Positions 1-7,269 of a stretch of 15,664 bases of DNA are shown here, one piece after another. Position numbers and translations under genes: made by a program. The stretch is from assembly GCA_964549375.1 (NCBI GenBank), contig CAZJWF010000074.1, positions 1 to 15,664 on the forward strand, in the 5' to 3' direction. The notes under the pieces were generated by a model. The model saw only the letters and a program-made list of their open reading frames with translations. It was not told where the DNA came from and ran no database searches. This DNA is from JAHDDY01 sp964549375 (GTDB lineage Bacteria; Pseudomonadota; Alphaproteobacteria; Rhodobacterales; Rhodobacteraceae). Positions within the stretch are counted from its first letter, which is position 1. Each line of letters begins with the position of its first letter.

Positions 1-557
1 TCGAGGATGCGTGCGCCGGGTATGCGCTGTACGTCGGATAACAGGCGAGGGCGCAGGCCCGCGAGGACGTCTAGTCCTTGCTCTACAAAGGCATCGAAAG
101 AGCTGTCGATAGAGTCGGTTTTCACCAACTCCGCGTGTCTAAGGTTATTTTCCAGCCAAAGCCCATAGGCTGCTCGGCCCATCGTTGCGATCCTGATGCC
201 GGGTTGGTCAACATCTGCGATGGTCTGGATCGGAGATCCTGCGGGAACCAGATAAGTTGACTGAATCTCGCAATAGGCGGCGGTGAACGCGATGTGCTCC
301 GCGCGCTGCGGTTCTGCACCGATATTGCCGATGTCCCACTCGGCGACAGCATCGGCCACGGCACCGGGGCTATCATAGGGGAGCAACGTCAATGAAACCC
401 CCAGCCGCCGTGCAATCTCGGCGGCCAGATCGGGGGATACCCCCACCGGATCACCGTTCTTGCTCTTGTCCGTCACCAGCAAAAAATTGCCCATATTTAT
501 CGCGGCGCGCAGAACGCCGGTTGGGGCGAGTTCGGCTATCACGGCGGGGTCAATCAT
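1..557 (-). CDS. ABC transporter solute-binding protein, family 3 (partial, 3' end outside window)
   Basis: An open frame runs without a stop from ATG at 557 to the left edge, giving 185 visible residues (begins MIDPAVIAELAPTGVLRAAI). The pattern is that of family-3 (amino-acid type) solute-binding proteins: an early 'G-hLRAAIN' strand, 'GVSPDLAAEIARRLGV' near residue 40-55, 'IGAEPQRAEHIAFTAAYCEI' near 80-100, then 'YLVPAGSPIQTIADVD' and 'IRIATMGRAAYGLWLE', the usual lobe-crossing region. No signal peptide or lipobox precedes the first strand, which is odd for a periplasmic binding protein. A purine-rich stretch (GGAAAG) lies about 8 bases before the ATG and supports this start. Solute-binding-like proteins without a leader are, as I recall, common in Alphaproteobacteria, so it may act in the cytoplasm or use an unseen upstream start. 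It is divergent from argD. The substrate cannot be told. Confidence 0.8.
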   Translation of the reverse strand, partial: MIDPAVIAELAPTGVLRAAINMGNFLLVTDKSKNGDPVGVSPDLAAEIARRLGVSLTLLPYDSPGAVADAVAEWDIGNIGAEPQRAEHIAFTAAYCEIQSTYLVPAGSPIQTIADVDQPGIRIATMGRAAYGLWLENNLRHAELVKTDSIDSSFDAFVEQGLDVLAGLRPRLLSDVQRIPGARIL

Positions 558-765
558 GGCGCACTTTCCGGTTTCTGCTTTGCCAGAGTTAGGCGCGTTC
601 CGTCCGCCCCGTCAAATCCGCCCACATTTTCAGCGCATTCCCATTGACACGCCTCGCGTTTCGCGGGAAAAAGCAGAAACGACGTCGCCAGAAGACCTTT
701 GGCGGCGCGTTTTGTTTTTGGCGCGTATGTTTTACAGCGCGATCAGATGGATGGAGGATCATGAC
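558..765. promoter_or_regulatory. divergent intergenic region between the solute-binding protein gene and argD
   Basis: About 208 bases separate the two divergent start codons, so promoters for both should lie here. A perfect TTGACA hexamer is at 644-649 on the plus strand, but no good -10 box sits 16-18 bases downstream, so it is only a candidate. A long plus-strand reading frame that begins at 460 crosses this region and the solute-binding gene. It is best explained as an artefactual N-terminal extension of argD. No regulator site was recognised. Confidence 0.3.
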
Positions 766-1959
766 GTGATTGCCCCGGTCATGCCGACCTATGTGCGGGC
801 TCCGCTTTCTTTTGAGAAAGGCGAAGGCCCCTGGCTCTATGACACCAACGGCGACAAGTACCTCGATTTTGGTGCGGGTATTGCGGTTTGCGGTTTGGGG
901 CACACCCATCCGCGTTTGGTGGAAGCGCTGGAGGGGCAAGCCCGACGACTGTGGCACACGTCCAATCTGTTCAACATCCCCGTTCAAGAAGACCTCGCCC
1001 GTAAACTGACGGACGTGACCTTCGCCGATACGATCTTCTTTACGAATTCCGGCGTCGAGGCGATGGAATGCTCGATCAAAATGGCGCGCAAGTTCCATAC
1101 GCATAACGGTGATCCAAAGCGCTGGCGGATTATCACTTTTGAGGGTGCGTTCCACGGTCGGTCATTGGCGACCATCGCGGCGGCGGGACAGGAAAAGCTC
1201 ACAGCCGGGTTTGGTGAGATGCCGGGCGGTTTCGACCATGTCCCGTTTGGCGATCACGATGCGCTCAAAGCGGCAATCACGGACGAGACGGCAGGTATCT
1301 TGATCGAGCCGGTGCAAGGTGAGGGCGGTATCCGTCCTGTGCCGCCTCAATGTTTGCGCGGTTTGCGGGAGCTATGCGATGAGCACGGCATTTTGCTGCT
1401 CATGGATGAAATCCAGTGCGGTATGGGCCGTACTGGTGTGCTATTCGCGCATGAATTGGCGGGAATTGCCCCCGATATTATGGGTGTCGCCAAAGGCATC
1501 GGCGGCGGTTTCCCTCTCGGCGCATGTTTGGCGACCGAACGCGCAGCGGTGGGTATGACCGCAGGTTCGCACGGCTCCACCTATGGCGGCAATCCGCTGG
1601 CGATGGCGGTCGGCAATGCAGTCGTGGACGTCATGACCGAAGACGGTTTTTTCGATCATGTCTCCGAAATGGCGGGTCTGTTGCGCCAGCGCTTGGCGCA
1701 AGTGCAGGACGAATTCGGCGATGTCATCGAAGAAGTGCGCGGCGAAGGTTTGATGCTGGGACTTAAGCTCAAGGCACCAAACCTTGCCTTTGTCGAGGCG
1801 GCCCGTGCGGTTAAGCTGCTGCTGGTTCCGGGGGGCGACAATGTTGTACGTGTCCTGCCGCCTCTGATCATCGAAGCCGAGCATGTCGATGCTGCGATCA
1901 CCGCGATTCAAACCGCGTGTGAAGTCATGCGCGCAGATTCCTCAGTCGCCGCGAAGTAG
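766..1959 (+). CDS. argD: acetylornithine aminotransferase (ArgD)
   Basis: PLP-dependent class III aminotransferase that converts N-acetylglutamate semialdehyde to N2-acetylornithine in cytoplasmic arginine synthesis. Some ArgD enzymes also serve lysine synthesis as DapC. The chosen start is GTG at 766, 8 bases after a clear GGAGG (753-757). It gives 397 residues, the family's normal length, and an N-terminus (MIAPVMPTYVRAPLSF) like other alphaproteobacterial ArgD. The frame stays open upstream to 460, but that would overlap the opposite-strand gene and add about 100 unrelated residues. Visible signatures: 'YLDFGAGIAV' near 32-41, 'TNSGVEAME' near 93-101, 'FEGAFHGRS' near 125-133, 'LLMDEIQCGMGRTG' near 211-224 with the PLP-binding Asp214, and the Schiff-base lysine in 'VAKGIGGGFPLGA' (Lys243). 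It is followed 9 bases later by argF, so the two are almost surely one operon. Confidence 0.95.
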   Translation: MIAPVMPTYVRAPLSFEKGEGPWLYDTNGDKYLDFGAGIAVCGLGHTHPRLVEALEGQARRLWHTSNLFNIPVQEDLARKLTDVTFADTIFFTNSGVEAMECSIKMARKFHTHNGDPKRWRIITFEGAFHGRSLATIAAAGQEKLTAGFGEMPGGFDHVPFGDHDALKAAITDETAGILIEPVQGEGGIRPVPPQCLRGLRELCDEHGILLLMDEIQCGMGRTGVLFAHELAGIAPDIMGVAKGIGGGFPLGACLATERAAVGMTAGSHGSTYGGNPLAMAVGNAVVDVMTEDGFFDHVSEMAGLLRQRLAQVQDEFGDVIEEVRGEGLMLGLKLKAPNLAFVEAARAVKLLLVPGGDNVVRVLPPLIIEAEHVDAAITAIQTACEVMRADSSVAAK

Positions 1960-1968
1960 GCTCGGGTC

Positions 1969-2931
1969 ATGGATGGATCAAATCCCCGGTCCGCAGGGAC
2001 CGGCAGCGCTAAGCATTTCCTCGATCTACATCAGATCGACGCATCTGAGCTGCGCGGTATTCTGAATGATAGCGCGGCACGAAAAGCCGCTCGTCGAGGA
2101 CTCGGCAAAGTGTTGCCAGACACGGATGCCCCGCTCAAGGGGAAACTGCTGGCGATGATTTTCGAAAAGCCCTCGACCCGCACGCGCGTATCCTTCGATG
2201 TCGGGATGCGCCAGCTTGGCGGCGAGACCTTGTTGCTGTCGGCGAGCGATATGCAAATTGGTCGGGGTGAAACAATCGCAGACACGGCGCGGGTTCTCTC
2301 GCGTTATGTCGATGCGATCATGATCCGATGTAAGGGTCACGACATGCTGCTGGAGATGGCCGAATACGCCTCAGTGCCAGTGATCAACGGCCTGACGGAT
2401 GACTCGCATCCGTGTCAGTTGATGGCAGATGTGATGACCGTCGAAGAACATCGAGGCCCGATTGCGGGGCAAAAGGTTGCGTGGTCAGGTGATGGTAATA
2501 ACGTCGCGACGAGTTGGATACACGCCGCGCAGCGCTTCGGCTTTGCCCTCGATCTCGCCTGTCCCGAGGCTCTGATGCCTGATCCCGGTGTCGTGGCTTG
2601 GGCAAAAGAGCAGGGCGCACAGGTCCGCCTGACGAACGACCCTTATGACGCAGTTGCGGGGGCTGATTGTGTGGTCACGGATACGTGGGTCTCGATGAAC
2701 GATCCCGAAGAGGCTCGCGCCCGACGTCATAATCAACTGACGCCGTTTCGGGTGGATGATGCGCTCATGGCAGCGGCCAAGCCGGATGCCATCTTCATGC
2801 ACGACCTGCCTGCACACCGGGGCGATGAAGCCACCGCCAGCGTCATGGACGGTCCACAATCAGTGATCTTCGATGAGGCGGAAAACCGCCTTCACGCCCA
2901 AAAAGGCGTCTTGCGTTGGTGCCTTGGTTAA
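1969..2931 (+). CDS. argF: ornithine carbamoyltransferase (ArgF), with altered HCLP motif
   Basis: Joins carbamoyl phosphate and ornithine to make citrulline in arginine synthesis. The 320-residue protein has the carbamoyl-phosphate loop 'STRTR' (69-73), 'HPCQ' (147-150), 'SGDGNN' (173-178) and 'DTWVSM' (238-243), plus a typical C-terminus ending 'LHAQKGVLRWCLG'. The ornithine-side signature is normally HCLPAHR, but here it is HDLPAHR, with Asp279 (codon GAC, 2803-2805) where the conserved Cys should be. The rest is well preserved. The start at 1969 follows AAGTAGG (1954-1960) across the argD stop. It adds about 14 residues before 'KHFLDLH', where close relatives usually begin, and no start codon lies at that point. 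A hairpin (1986-2003) is in these extra codons. The family call is firm. Whether the enzyme is fully active, or has another amine substrate, is open. Confidence 0.93.
   Translation: MDGSNPRSAGTGSAKHFLDLHQIDASELRGILNDSAARKAARRGLGKVLPDTDAPLKGKLLAMIFEKPSTRTRVSFDVGMRQLGGETLLLSASDMQIGRGETIADTARVLSRYVDAIMIRCKGHDMLLEMAEYASVPVINGLTDDSHPCQLMADVMTVEEHRGPIAGQKVAWSGDGNNVATSWIHAAQRFGFALDLACPEALMPDPGVVAWAKEQGAQVRLTNDPYDAVAGADCVVTDTWVSMNDPEEARARRHNQLTPFRVDDALMAAAKPDAIFMHDLPAHRGDEATASVMDGPQSVIFDEAENRLHAQKGVLRWCLG
1986..2003 (+). repeat. hairpin at the 5' end of argF
   Basis: CCGGTCC (1986-1992) and GGACCGG (1997-2003) form a perfect 7-bp G+C-rich stem with a 4-base loop. It lies 17 bases after the argF start codon, inside the unusual N-terminal extension. 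It could affect ribosome entry at argF or protect the transcript, but it may be chance in coding DNA. Confidence 0.4.
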
Positions 2932-2984
2932 GAAGAGTGAAACAGAGCTGACACTCGTCGCTCTCGGATATGTTTCTCAGATCC

Positions 2985-3008
2985 AGTCCCGCGTTTGAGT
3001 GCGGGACT
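2985..3008 (+). terminator. hairpin after argF, probable terminator
   Basis: AGTCCCGC (2985-2992) pairs perfectly with GCGGGACT (3001-3008) around an 8-base loop, 53 bases after the argF stop and before the convergent PilZ gene. No run of T follows on either strand, so it is not a textbook intrinsic terminator. Position and stem strength make it the likely end of the argDF transcript. A weaker stem, ATGAC/GTCAT (3032-3044), lies just beyond. Confidence 0.5.
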
Positions 3009-3069
3009 AGACCGTCGCGTTTAATCCGATGATGACTGTGTCATGGGCTGTTCTTTCGTGCCGGTCGTA

Positions 3070-3420
3070 TTAATCGTCCGACAGAAGGCTGAGTTCTTCG
3101 ATGAACTCTTTTAGGTCCGGGTGATCATTAATCGGTTCCGCGAACTTCATCCCAAAGGTCCGCTTATGTGACCAGCGCACGGATGCTGGGATCGGATCAA
3201 AGCCCGGAAAATTAAGCATGACATCGGTTTCGAGGATCGAAGATCCCATTCCCACGATGTCAACGCACACCCCTCCATCTGAAATGTTGCGGGTCGTGGC
3301 GTGAAAAAGCCGACGCCACCGCTCGACTTTGCATGGCATTTCGAGCTTGAATCGAGTGTGACGGCGGCCATTGTAAGGTTGTGGTGGGAGAATGACTGTC
3401 CTCTTGAACGCTTGAAGCAT
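3070..3420 (-). CDS. single-domain PilZ protein
   Basis: Probable cyclic-di-GMP-binding protein of about 116 residues. 'RRHTRF' near residues 19-24 matches the RxxxR ligand loop, and 'NISDGG' about 25 residues later matches the [D/N]xSxxG motif. A hydrophobic beta-barrel pattern follows up to 'KFAEP'. The frame begins at an ATG at 3435, but I prefer the second ATG at 3420 (MLQAFKRTVIL) because GAGAGG sits about 7 bases before it. There is no catalytic or output domain, so it would act by binding c-di-GMP and touching a partner, or only as a sensor. It stands alone, convergent to argF and divergent from hslO across an AT-rich region. No GGDEF, EAL, motility or cellulose gene is nearby, so the target cannot be named. 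Confidence 0.85.
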   Translation of the reverse strand: MLQAFKRTVILPPQPYNGRRHTRFKLEMPCKVERWRRLFHATTRNISDGGVCVDIVGMGSSILETDVMLNFPGFDPIPASVRWSHKRTFGMKFAEPINDHPDLKEFIEELSLLSDD

Positions 3421-3435
3421 GGTTGGGCCTCTCAT

Positions 3436-3719
3436 TGATACTGTCGCTACGTAACATCACATCATGAGTTGCCTAACGCCGTGATAAGTGTTCAAAAGTC
3501 TCCTTAGTAAAAAAAAGGTTTTATTCGCAATTGAGCTGATTTTATCCCGAATTATTTTTACCGATGCAGAATTCGTAAGTAAAAGACATTGATGTAGCTA
3601 CCTTTGATATTTATTTTTACATTTGCACGCATTGGTTGCTTTGCCGCCAAATGCTGCAAGTGTCTTGCCGATTAAGACCGAAAGTCCTACGTCTCGCGCA
3701 TATTCATTGAGAGAATTTC
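3436..3719. promoter_or_regulatory. AT-rich divergent promoter region between the PilZ gene and hslO
   Basis: 284 bases, clearly AT-richer than the flanking genes, with several A and T runs (for example 3509-3516 and 3555-3559). A weak sigma-70-like pair on the plus strand is TTGATG (3589-3594) and TTATTT (3611-3616), 16 bases apart. TTTACCG at 3557-3563 matches the half-site repeated several times near 7863-7990. No RNA gene or ORF with support was found. Confidence 0.3.
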
Positions 3720-4721
3720 ATGACTGAGCGACGGACCGAGGATACGCAGGTTTCCGGCGACGACTCCATTCTGCCATTTCAGCTTGATCGGCTGAATGTG
3801 CGCGGGCGAGTGGCGCGGCTGGACAAGACCATCGACAAGATTCTCAGTCAGCATAAATACCCCCCTGTCGTATCTGGCCTTGTGGCGGAGGCGACCTTGC
3901 TGACAGCATTGATCGGCCAAACCATCAAATTGCGAGACCGGTTTTCCATTCAGGTGCGCGGAAACGGGGCTGTGACAATGCTTGCCACGGACTATTTCGC
4001 CCCAAAAGGGGAGGGCGAGGCGGCGCTGATGCGGACTTATGCCGCCTTTGATGCGGACAGACTGAATGACGGAACCGAAGGGATCGCGCTGCTTGGCGAA
4101 GGCTTAATGGGCGTCACCATTGATCAGGGCAATGGTCAACCTTACCAAGGCGTCACCCCCTTGACCGGTGACAACCTCGCGGCCTGCGCTGAGGTCTATT
4201 TTGCCCAGTCCGAACAACTCGCCACGCGATTTTCTCTGGCTTCCGCCTACTCGCAAGAACCGGGGCAAGATCCGCATTGGCGCGCAGGAGGTGTCGTGAT
4301 CCAGCATTTGCCTGACGCATCACCGCTGATGGATCGGGGTCCAGACGCGCCGGGCGATGGTGGAACGGACCTGATGACCAGCGACGATGTCGCTGAGTTG
4401 ACCGGGCAGGGTGATGATTGGCGCAGTGCGGCGGTAAAATTGGAGACCGTGGAGGAGGTTGAGCTGATCGGCCCGCATGTTTCCTCCGAACAACTCCTAC
4501 TGCGGCTGTTCCACGAGGATGCCCCGCGCGTCTACGAGGCTCAAACCGTGCAATTTGGCTGTACCTGCGGTGCGGCGAAGCTGGAAGGTGTTTTATCCTC
4601 CTATGATCGTAGCGCATTGGAGGAAATGGTCGAGAACGACAAAATCACCGCAGACTGCCAATTCTGCGGCGAACAATACGTCTTCACTCTTGATGATCTG
4701 CTCAAATCGTCAGAAGGATAA
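3720..4721 (+). CDS. hslO: Hsp33 family redox-regulated chaperone
   Basis: Cytoplasmic holdase that is switched on by oxidation: four C-terminal cysteines hold zinc when reduced and form disulfides under oxidative stress, exposing the chaperone surface. The 333-residue protein shows both cysteine pairs, CxC at about 281/283 ('FGCTCG') and CxxC at about 313/316 ('CQFCGEQY'), with the usual 'LEEMVENDKITADCQFCG' spacing. The N-terminal domain shows 'VRGNGAVTMLATDYFAP', 'GVTIDQGNGQPYQGVTPL' and 'AEVYFAQSEQLATRFSLA', all typical. It is somewhat longer than the roughly 290 residues of the E. coli protein, with an extra acidic linker near 195-225. GAGAG about 8 bases before the ATG supports the start. 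A lipoprotein gene follows 63 bases on. Confidence 0.95.
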   Translation: MTERRTEDTQVSGDDSILPFQLDRLNVRGRVARLDKTIDKILSQHKYPPVVSGLVAEATLLTALIGQTIKLRDRFSIQVRGNGAVTMLATDYFAPKGEGEAALMRTYAAFDADRLNDGTEGIALLGEGLMGVTIDQGNGQPYQGVTPLTGDNLAACAEVYFAQSEQLATRFSLASAYSQEPGQDPHWRAGGVVIQHLPDASPLMDRGPDAPGDGGTDLMTSDDVAELTGQGDDWRSAAVKLETVEEVELIGPHVSSEQLLLRLFHEDAPRVYEAQTVQFGCTCGAAKLEGVLSSYDRSALEEMVENDKITADCQFCGEQYVFTLDDLLKSSEG

Positions 4722-4784
4722 CGGAATCAGCCGTTTTCCTGACAAAGTGTTGGGTAATTCCTAGGATTAAAGGCGGGAGCAGGA

Positions 4785-5369
4785 ATGACCAATTCGACCG
4801 TGATAGACCGACGCAGCATCTTGGCTCTTTTGGGGCTGGCCAGTCTTGGCGCGTGTGCGGCACCAACCAAATTACCTAACCCGGAATTCCAACCGATTGT
4901 GTTTCCCGGTGGTCCGATCCCCTTGGCGATCAACAAAGTGAATGTGATTGTGCGCCCTCGCGTGGGCAGCGACGCCTCGCCTGCCGATGCTGATTTCTTC
5001 GTCCCACCAGAACAGGTCGCGCGCCTCTGGCCTCGCCAGCGTATCGGTGTTGCCGGTGGACAAAATGAGCTTCGCTACATTATTGACGATGCCAGCGCGA
5101 TTTCCCGCAAGAATGAGAGCGGGGAAATCGTCGTTGCCACGGTTCAGGTCAGGCTCGTCGTTGTCACGCCCTATGGCATTGAGGAAGCGGGCACGGGCGC
5201 ACGGGTCGATTCCGAAGTCCGCTTTGATGGCTTCCCAAACATCATTGAGCGCCAAGAAGCTCTGCACCGCGTTAGCCAGGACATCGCGATCAAGCTAGAC
5301 GCGCAACTGGTGCTCTCAATCCAGCAGCATTTTGGCCGTTATCTCCGGCAACCGGGGGCGGCAGGTTAG
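4785..5369 (+). CDS. putative lipoprotein, Rhodobacterales type, function unknown
   Basis: 194 residues. The N-terminus is a lipoprotein signal: 'DRRSILALLGLASLGAC' with an LGAC lipobox ending in Cys24, so the mature protein should be lipidated and membrane-anchored facing the periplasm. The two arginines before the hydrophobic stretch (residues 9-10) also resemble a Tat motif (RRSILA). The rest looks soluble, with a beta-rich centre ('VNVIVRPRVG', 'TVQVRLVVVTPYG') and a C-terminal helix ('IAIKLDAQLVLSIQQHF'). GGGAG is just upstream of the ATG. I do not recognise a named family. Its stop TAG (5367-5369) overlaps the stop of the convergent coaA by three bases, so the two transcripts must meet here. 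It may share the hslO transcript. Confidence 0.8.
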   Translation: MTNSTVIDRRSILALLGLASLGACAAPTKLPNPEFQPIVFPGGPIPLAINKVNVIVRPRVGSDASPADADFFVPPEQVARLWPRQRIGVAGGQNELRYIIDDASAISRKNESGEIVVATVQVRLVVVTPYGIEEAGTGARVDSEVRFDGFPNIIERQEALHRVSQDIAIKLDAQLVLSIQQHFGRYLRQPGAAG

Positions 5370-6343
5370 AGTTTTCGCAGCGCGACTTCAGCGATGCGAT
5401 GATCTTGCCGTTTCCGCATGATCAAATCGGCGCGCGGACGGGTGGGGCGGATTGAGTTCCGCAGATTCACAAGATTGATCGTCCGCCACAGCTTTTCCGC
5501 TGTCTGCAACGCTTTTGCTTCAGAGATCGACGCATAGCGGTGGAAAAACGATTTCGGATTGGCAAAGGCCGTCTCGCGCAACCGCATAAAGCGAGAGACG
5601 TACCATTCCCGCAGATCTTCTTCATCTGCGTCAATATAGATTGAGAAATTGAAGAAATCCGACACAACGGGGGCGGCGGTTTCGTTTTTGGGCAGGTCGC
5701 GTGCCTGCAAAACGTTGATGCCCTCGAAAATCAAAATATCCGGCTGATCCACTGTCTGAAACTTGTGCGCCAGCACATCATAACTCAGGTGCGAGTAAAG
5801 TGGCGCTTTCACTCGGCGTTTCCCCGCCTTTATATCTGACAAAAACCGCAGAATGGCTCCGGCGTCATAGCTTTCCGGGAAACCCTTGCGGTTCATCATC
5901 CCGCGCGCTTCCAGTTCCGTATTCGGCCACAAAAATCCATCGGTCGTCACCAGGTCGACTTGTGGTTTTCCCGGTGATCGGGCGAGTAGGGCGCGCAGTA
6001 GCCTCGCTGTCGTCGATTTACCTGCCGCCACAGAACCGGCAATCCCGATAATATAAGGTGTCTTGCGCCCTTTCAGTGATAAGAACTGGCTCCGCTGATC
6101 AAACAGCATCTGGCTCGCCTCGACATGGGCGAGCAGCAACCGCGTCACCGACAGATAAATCCGCCGCACCTCATCCACATCCACCGTATCGCCCAGCGAA
6201 CGCAGAGCCTCGATTTCGTCTTCGTCAAGCGTCAGTGGAGTGTCAGCCCGAAACTTTGCCCATTGCCGCACTGTGAAGCGCCGAAATGGAGAAACCTTGC
6301 TCGATTTCGTATTCGGCAATGCGTCCCAGAACTCGTCAGACAT
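5366..6343 (-). CDS. coaA: type I pantothenate kinase (CoaA)
   Basis: Phosphorylates pantothenate with ATP, the first and usually rate-setting step of coenzyme A synthesis. Taking ATG at 6343 (MSDEFWDALP), the product has 325 residues, close to the 316 of the E. coli enzyme. The P-loop 'GSVAAGKST' lies near 103-111. It is followed by 'VDLVTTDGFLWPN', 'RGMMNRKGFPESYD', 'KAPLYSHLSYDV' and 'DILIFEGINVLQ', the standard order for the family. The frame extends ten codons upstream, but the chosen ATG overlaps the ribF stop in the sequence ATGTCTGA, and GGAG lies 11 bases before it. This suggests translational coupling to ribF. Feedback inhibition by CoA is known for the family; nothing in the sequence shows a difference. 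Confidence 0.94.
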   Translation of the reverse strand: MSDEFWDALPNTKSSKVSPFRRFTVRQWAKFRADTPLTLDEDEIEALRSLGDTVDVDEVRRIYLSVTRLLLAHVEASQMLFDQRSQFLSLKGRKTPYIIGIAGSVAAGKSTTARLLRALLARSPGKPQVDLVTTDGFLWPNTELEARGMMNRKGFPESYDAGAILRFLSDIKAGKRRVKAPLYSHLSYDVLAHKFQTVDQPDILIFEGINVLQARDLPKNETAAPVVSDFFNFSIYIDADEEDLREWYVSRFMRLRETAFANPKSFFHRYASISEAKALQTAEKLWRTINLVNLRNSIRPTRPRADLIMRKRQDHRIAEVALRKL

Positions 6344-7262
6344 TGGACAGCAAGCTCCGGGCCGTGGCGGCATCCTCAGCGATTTGAGCTTTCAAGGTGT
6401 CGATGCCGTCAAATTTCCGCTCGGACCGCAGATAGTGGTGCAGGGTCACGGACAAGGTCTGGTCGTAGATATCTTCCGCGAAATCGAACAGATGCGCTTC
6501 AAGGATCGGCACGGTTTTCTCGAATGTTGGGCGCATCCCAATATTTGCCACGCCGTTCAAGCGGCGCCCATCGGGTAGAGTGGCAGTGATCGCATAGACC
6601 CCGAAAGCCGGAGTCATAATGCCATCGAGAGACAGGTTCGCCGTCGCGAATCCGATGGTCCTGCCGCGCTGATCGCCCTTCAGCACTGGCCCGCTAATCC
6701 GGTGCGGCGCGCCCAAAATGGTCTCCGTATCCGCCAACCGACCTTCGCGCAAAGCGTCGCGCGCTGCAGAGGACGAAAACAGGCCGCCCGACTCGTCGCA
6801 GACTTCGGGCAAGGCTTTTGTCTTAAATCCAAATCGCGCTGCTAATTCTTGCAATACTTGCGTATCACCCGCGCGCTTTGCGCCAAACCTAAAGTCATTG
6901 CCCGTCGCCACGCCAACGATGCCCAATCCGGCGACCAGCACATCTTTTACAAAATCCTCCGGCGTCATCGCGGAGAGTGCCGTGTCAAACCGAAGGACGT
7001 GCAGCCGCTCGACCCCCAGTGTCTTTGCTTTTGCGGCTTTCTCAGCCAAAGGGGTCAGGATGAAAGGATCGGCATCCGGTTGAAAGAACGCACGAGGATG
7101 GGGGTCAAAACTGACCACCGCGAGCGGCGCCTCCGGCGCGAGACCGCGCGCGGCGTCAATCACGGCGGCGTGCCCCCGATGCACCCCATCAAAGTTTCCC
7201 AGTGCGACTGTCGCACCCTTTTCGTCGGCCTTCAGCCCTTGGTATCCGTGGATGATCTTCAC
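6336..7262 (-). CDS. ribF: bifunctional riboflavin kinase / FAD synthetase (RibF)
   Basis: Makes FMN from riboflavin and FAD from FMN in the cytoplasm. 308 residues from a GTG start, AGG six bases upstream. The N-terminal nucleotidyltransferase domain shows 'LGNFDGVHRGH' (21-31), 'FDPHPRAFF' (52-60), 'GNDFRFGAKRAGD' (121-133) and 'FSSSAAR' (162-168). The C-terminal kinase domain, from about 185, shows 'GDQRGRTIGFATANL' (196-210), 'AFGVYAITA', 'GVANIGMRPTF' and 'RSERKFDG'. The kinase motif usually reads GFPTAN; here Pro is replaced by Ala (GFATAN) while the Thr and Asn survive, so activity is still likely. It overlaps coaA by 8 bases and follows maoC on the same strand, so a maoC-ribF-coaA transcript is plausible. 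Confidence 0.95.
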   Translation of the reverse strand: MKIIHGYQGLKADEKGATVALGNFDGVHRGHAAVIDAARGLAPEAPLAVVSFDPHPRAFFQPDADPFILTPLAEKAAKAKTLGVERLHVLRFDTALSAMTPEDFVKDVLVAGLGIVGVATGNDFRFGAKRAGDTQVLQELAARFGFKTKALPEVCDESGGLFSSSAARDALREGRLADTETILGAPHRISGPVLKGDQRGRTIGFATANLSLDGIMTPAFGVYAITATLPDGRRLNGVANIGMRPTFEKTVPILEAHLFDFAEDIYDQTLSVTLHHYLRSERKFDGIDTLKAQIAEDAATARSLLSNV

Positions 7263-7269
7263 GATTGGC

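Noticed and set aside
122..376. 84-codon minus-strand frame
   Set aside because: It is a shadow of the longer solute-binding frame, which runs through the same DNA in another frame to the window edge.
644..649. TTGACA as an argD promoter -35
   Set aside because: No matching -10 hexamer at 16-18 bases, so it was kept only as a remark in the intergenic entry.
460..765. N-terminal extension of argD by about 100 residues
   Set aside because: It overlaps the opposite-strand solute-binding gene, has no ArgD-like sequence, and a GTG at 766 with an ideal GGAGG gives the normal family length.
589..1155. 188-codon minus-strand frame opposite argD
   Set aside because: It is antisense to argD, shows no family motif, and has a composition typical of the complement of a G+C-rich gene.
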